Part shown: positions 18,178-20,101 of the stretch, one piece after another | How positions within the stretch are numbered: the stretch's first letter is position 1 | Layout of the letters: every line of letters starts with the position of its first letter | Assembly: GCA_905200565.1 (NCBI GenBank) | Contig: CAJKKX010000005.1 | Coordinates: 1 to 20,101 of the forward strand | Direction: 5' to 3' | Source of the DNA: an uncultured Lachnospiraceae bacterium | GTDB taxonomy: Bacteria > Bacillota_A > Clostridia > Lachnospirales > Lachnospiraceae | DNA: 20,101 nucleotides | The notes under the pieces: generated by a model | Seen by the model: the letters and a program-made list of their open reading frames with translations, nothing else | Databases searched by the model: none | Told to the model about the DNA's origin: nothing | Program-made: the position numbers and the translations under genes

Positions 18178-18207
18178 AGAATAGCTGTTCAAACAGCAGA
18201 ATGTCAA
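18178..18207 (-). promoter_or_regulatory. Promoter of the C1 protease gene
   Basis: On the minus strand a perfect TTGACA (18207-18202) is followed after 18 bases by TATTCT (18183-18178). The start would be near 18171, giving a leader of about 43 nt. A palindrome fills most of the spacer, suggesting control by a DNA-binding repressor. Confidence 0.65.
18184..18197. promoter_or_regulatory. 14-bp palindrome inside the protease promoter spacer
   Basis: GCTGTTCAAACAGC has 6-bp perfect arms around CA and lies wholly between the -35 and -10 elements, next to the -10. That is a classic repressor operator position. The sequence does not match the Gram-positive LexA box (GAAC-N4-GTTC) or another operator I recognise. 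Confidence 0.5.
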
Positions 18208-18258
18208 GGAATTTTAGCACTTCCCCCTCCGCATACGTTCAGAGTTGCCGGCCGCACC

Positions 18259-18294
18259 AAAAAAGAGGAGCATATCATTCTCGACAGCCCCTCT
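18259..18294 (-). terminator. Terminator of the GLUG/LRR gene
   Basis: On the minus strand AGAGGGGC (18294-18287) pairs with GCTCCTCT (18271-18264), with one G-U pair, and six T residues follow. It lies 18 bases after the stop codon of the upstream surface-protein gene, so that gene and the protease are separate transcription units. Between it and the protease promoter there is only about 50 bases of unremarkable sequence. Confidence 0.75.
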
Positions 18295-18312
18295 TTCATT
18301 CGTCTCCCTGTT

Positions 18313-20101
18313 TTATAACGTTTTCATCCGAATCGTACTTTTCGCTCCCCTGCTCTGGAAAATGCTCCGATACTCCGCAGTTTTCGCAGACGGTACGGTG
18401 AAAACTGCCGTTGCCCGAATGCCCTTAAATACACCGGAGCCAAAACTTTGAGACGTCAGGTTTTTATTTTTGATAATAATGGTTTTCAGTTTCTCGGCTC
18501 TGTAAAATGCCCCTTTTCCAATCTTCAAAGAAGCTGTGGAGGCAACATTGAACTTCGTCATAGACGTACAATTCCGAAAGCACCAGCTTCCAATGGTCGT
18601 CAGATCTGTTGCTGACAGAAGTACTGCCTTTACGGAACTGCATCCCCAGAATACATTCTTGCCGATAAACCTTGCAGATTTCAGCGTAACTCTGTTCGTA
18701 TATCCCCCAAGCGTCGTCAGCTTCTTACAATTTCGGAACGCATTCTTGTAAATCTTCTCCACACCTGCGCACCCGCTGACTGTTTTCAGTGAAGTACAGT
18801 TATAAAAAGCCCCGCAATTGATCACTGTCACGCTGCCCGGAATCGTGATCTTTTTCAATGCCGTATTGTTATAAAAAGCTCTCGAAGCGATCGCCGTCAC
18901 CTCATAAGTATAACCGTCTATCTCCACCTCAGACGGAATCGTAACTGTTTCCGCAGAAGGATTTAAAGCTCCCATATACGTGACCTTCATCCCCGCCGCC
19001 GTCACCTTATAGGAACCTCCGGTACGGGCGTCCTGCAAAATTGTCCCCTTTGCAGGCGCCGCATAGGAAATCGGCATCACCTGCATTCCCTGCAAATACG
19101 GATACCCCTGATTCTGCGTACTGCTGACCGCCCACACATTTGTGAAGTCAAAATTCGTAAAACTGGAAGCCGTTTTCATCTGCGCCGCACTCAATGCCGT
19201 TGCCGTGCCGGAAATACGTCCCCCCGCAGTAAACGCATACTCTCCCGTGGCGCTATAATAGTAGCAGTCTGACAATGTACAATATCCTGTCGTCCCCTCA
19301 TTCATAACGGCAGCCCGGTCAATGATTCCCATCGTAGAACTGTTATAGATCTGTATACCGATACATTTGCTGACACTGACACTTCCAGAAGCAATCGCCG
19401 CCTCCCCGACGATATTTCCGCCATCTTTCATCTTCCCCATGTTATAGCAGTTTTCTATCTTTACCGCCTGGGCTGTGGAAGCTGTACCCGGAACCTCCGC
19501 ATAGCCCGCTATCCCTCCCGAATAGCTGCTGATGCTGTCGATGACTCCCACATTATAGCTCCGTTCTACCAGTATGTACGCATCGTATCCGCTGGCTTCA
19601 TCCAAAAGGCAGAGTCCGCCGAGGATTCCTCCCACTTTGCTTGTACCTTTCACCGTACCGGAATTTGCCGTTCCTGTGATATGGAACTTCGCTCCCTCCC
19701 GGACGCTGCTGCACTTCACGGAACCGAGGATTCCTCCCACGCCGTTTACGCCTGTGATCTCCCCTGTGTTGATGCAGGCGCTGACCGTCATCTGATTGTC
19801 CACGCCGGATGCCTGCCCGATGATTCCGCCAACAGACCCTGTTCCTTTTACGACACCGCTTACATAAATATTACGAATCTCACACGGCTCTGCTTCCTCT
19901 CCTCCAAGTGTTTTGGCCAGTGCGCCGGCATCTCCGGTTATATTGATCTGTACATCCGTCAATGCCAGATTCACGAACTGTCCGCCCGCAATCCCATCAA
20001 ACAACGGAGCGGTCAGTCCCTTCACCTCATAGCCATTTCCGTCCAGGATACCGGAAAATCCCGTGATGCTGCTCCAGGTCTGCCCGGTCAGGTCTATATC
20101 A
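18313..20101 (-). CDS. GLUG-repeat and BspA-type LRR surface protein (5' part missing)
   Basis: The C-terminal 595 residues are visible; the frame is open to the right edge, so the start and any signal peptide are outside the window. The first half carries GLUG-type repeats (VGGIIG, VGGILG, VGGILG, SGGIAG) alternating with C-x-N/Y-x-G beta-helix-like turns. The second half (about 18430-18920) has around six BspA-type LRR_5 repeats with the IGxxAFxxCxxLKxIxIP theme, for example AFYNCTSLKTV and AFRNCKKLTTL. It ends in a short basic segment similar in plan to that of the downstream protease, with no LPXTG or membrane anchor. GLUG and LRR_5 proteins of gut Firmicutes and Bacteroidetes are usually extracellular, and binding to host or other cells is the common inference. 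A protease domain could still lie in the missing N-terminal part. Confidence 0.82.
   Translation of the reverse strand, partial: DIDLTGQTWSSITGFSGILDGNGYEVKGLTAPLFDGIAGGQFVNLALTDVQINITGDAGALAKTLGGEEAEPCEIRNIYVSGVVKGTGSVGGIIGQASGVDNQMTVSACINTGEITGVNGVGGILGSVKCSSVREGAKFHITGTANSGTVKGTSKVGGILGGLCLLDEASGYDAYILVERSYNVGVIDSISSYSGGIAGYAEVPGTASTAQAVKIENCYNMGKMKDGGNIVGEAAIASGSVSVSKCIGIQIYNSSTMGIIDRAAVMNEGTTGYCTLSDCYYYSATGEYAFTAGGRISGTATALSAAQMKTASSFTNFDFTNVWAVSSTQNQGYPYLQGMQVMPISYAAPAKGTILQDARTGGSYKVTAAGMKVTYMGALNPSAETVTIPSEVEIDGYTYEVTAIASRAFYNNTALKKITIPGSVTVINCGAFYNCTSLKTVSGCAGVEKIYKNAFRNCKKLTTLGGYTNRVTLKSARFIGKNVFWGCSSVKAVLLSATDLTTIGSWCFRNCTSMTKFNVASTASLKIGKGAFYRAEKLKTIIIKNKNLTSQSFGSGVFKGIRATAVFTVPSAKTAEYRSIFQSRGAKSTIRMKTL

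Noticed and set aside
18184..18197. LexA (SOS) box at the protease promoter
   Set aside because: It resembles CTGT...ACAG, but the spacing is 4 rather than the 8 of the E. coli box, and it does not fit the Gram-positive GAAC-N4-GTTC consensus.

Overview
The window reads as a chromosomal piece of a gut-type clostridium, most likely a member of the Lachnospiraceae. The evidence is the moderate GC content, strong AGGAGG-type ribosome binding sites, and family variants typical of that group: a LacZ-type GH2 enzyme, a heterodimeric ABC exporter headed by a MarR regulator, an RqcH (NFACT) protein, and large secreted GLUG/BspA-LRR proteins. No rRNA, tRNA, transposase, integrase, phage gene or CRISPR array was seen. 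The gene order looks like stable chromosome with a few accessory loci.

Layout. Positions 1-4158 hold three minus-strand genes: a small secreted TasA/camelysin-like protein, then lacZ with its own promoter, then a YcdX-type PHP phosphatase that runs off the left edge. Three terminator-like hairpins (4175-4325), one of them a perfect 21-bp inverted repeat, separate these from argS (4343-6109, minus). argS and a YghZ/Gpr-type aldo-keto reductase (6337-7347, plus) are divergent and each has a recognisable sigma-A promoter in the shared intergenic region. The reductase converges on a divergent sirtuin-like gene (7387-8118, minus) across a bidirectional terminator.

Positions 8232-12687 are a compact minus-strand operon, marR then two ABC exporter half-transporters, with stop/start contact or overlap at each junction. 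The two ATPase domains are degenerate in complementary ways, which is the pattern of asymmetric heterodimeric multidrug exporters. Divergent from it is rqcH (12909-14654, plus), the ribosome-quality-control factor that makes alanine tails.

The right end (14751-20101) is a minus-strand surface/secretome locus. It holds a 1125-residue secreted papain-like protease with lectin-like, FIVAR-like, GLUG and LRR_5 modules, and upstream of it the 3' part of a second GLUG plus LRR_5 protein. Both end in a similar short basic tail. They are separated by a terminator and a promoter whose spacer contains a 14-bp palindrome, so the protease can be controlled on its own.

The best candidates for under-described biology are the orphan TasA-like gene behind stacked terminator hairpins, the sirtuin with rewritten NAD-binding motifs, and the modular protease/GLUG-LRR surface locus with its shared C-terminal cap. 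All functional statements rest on motif recognition by eye. No database search was run.
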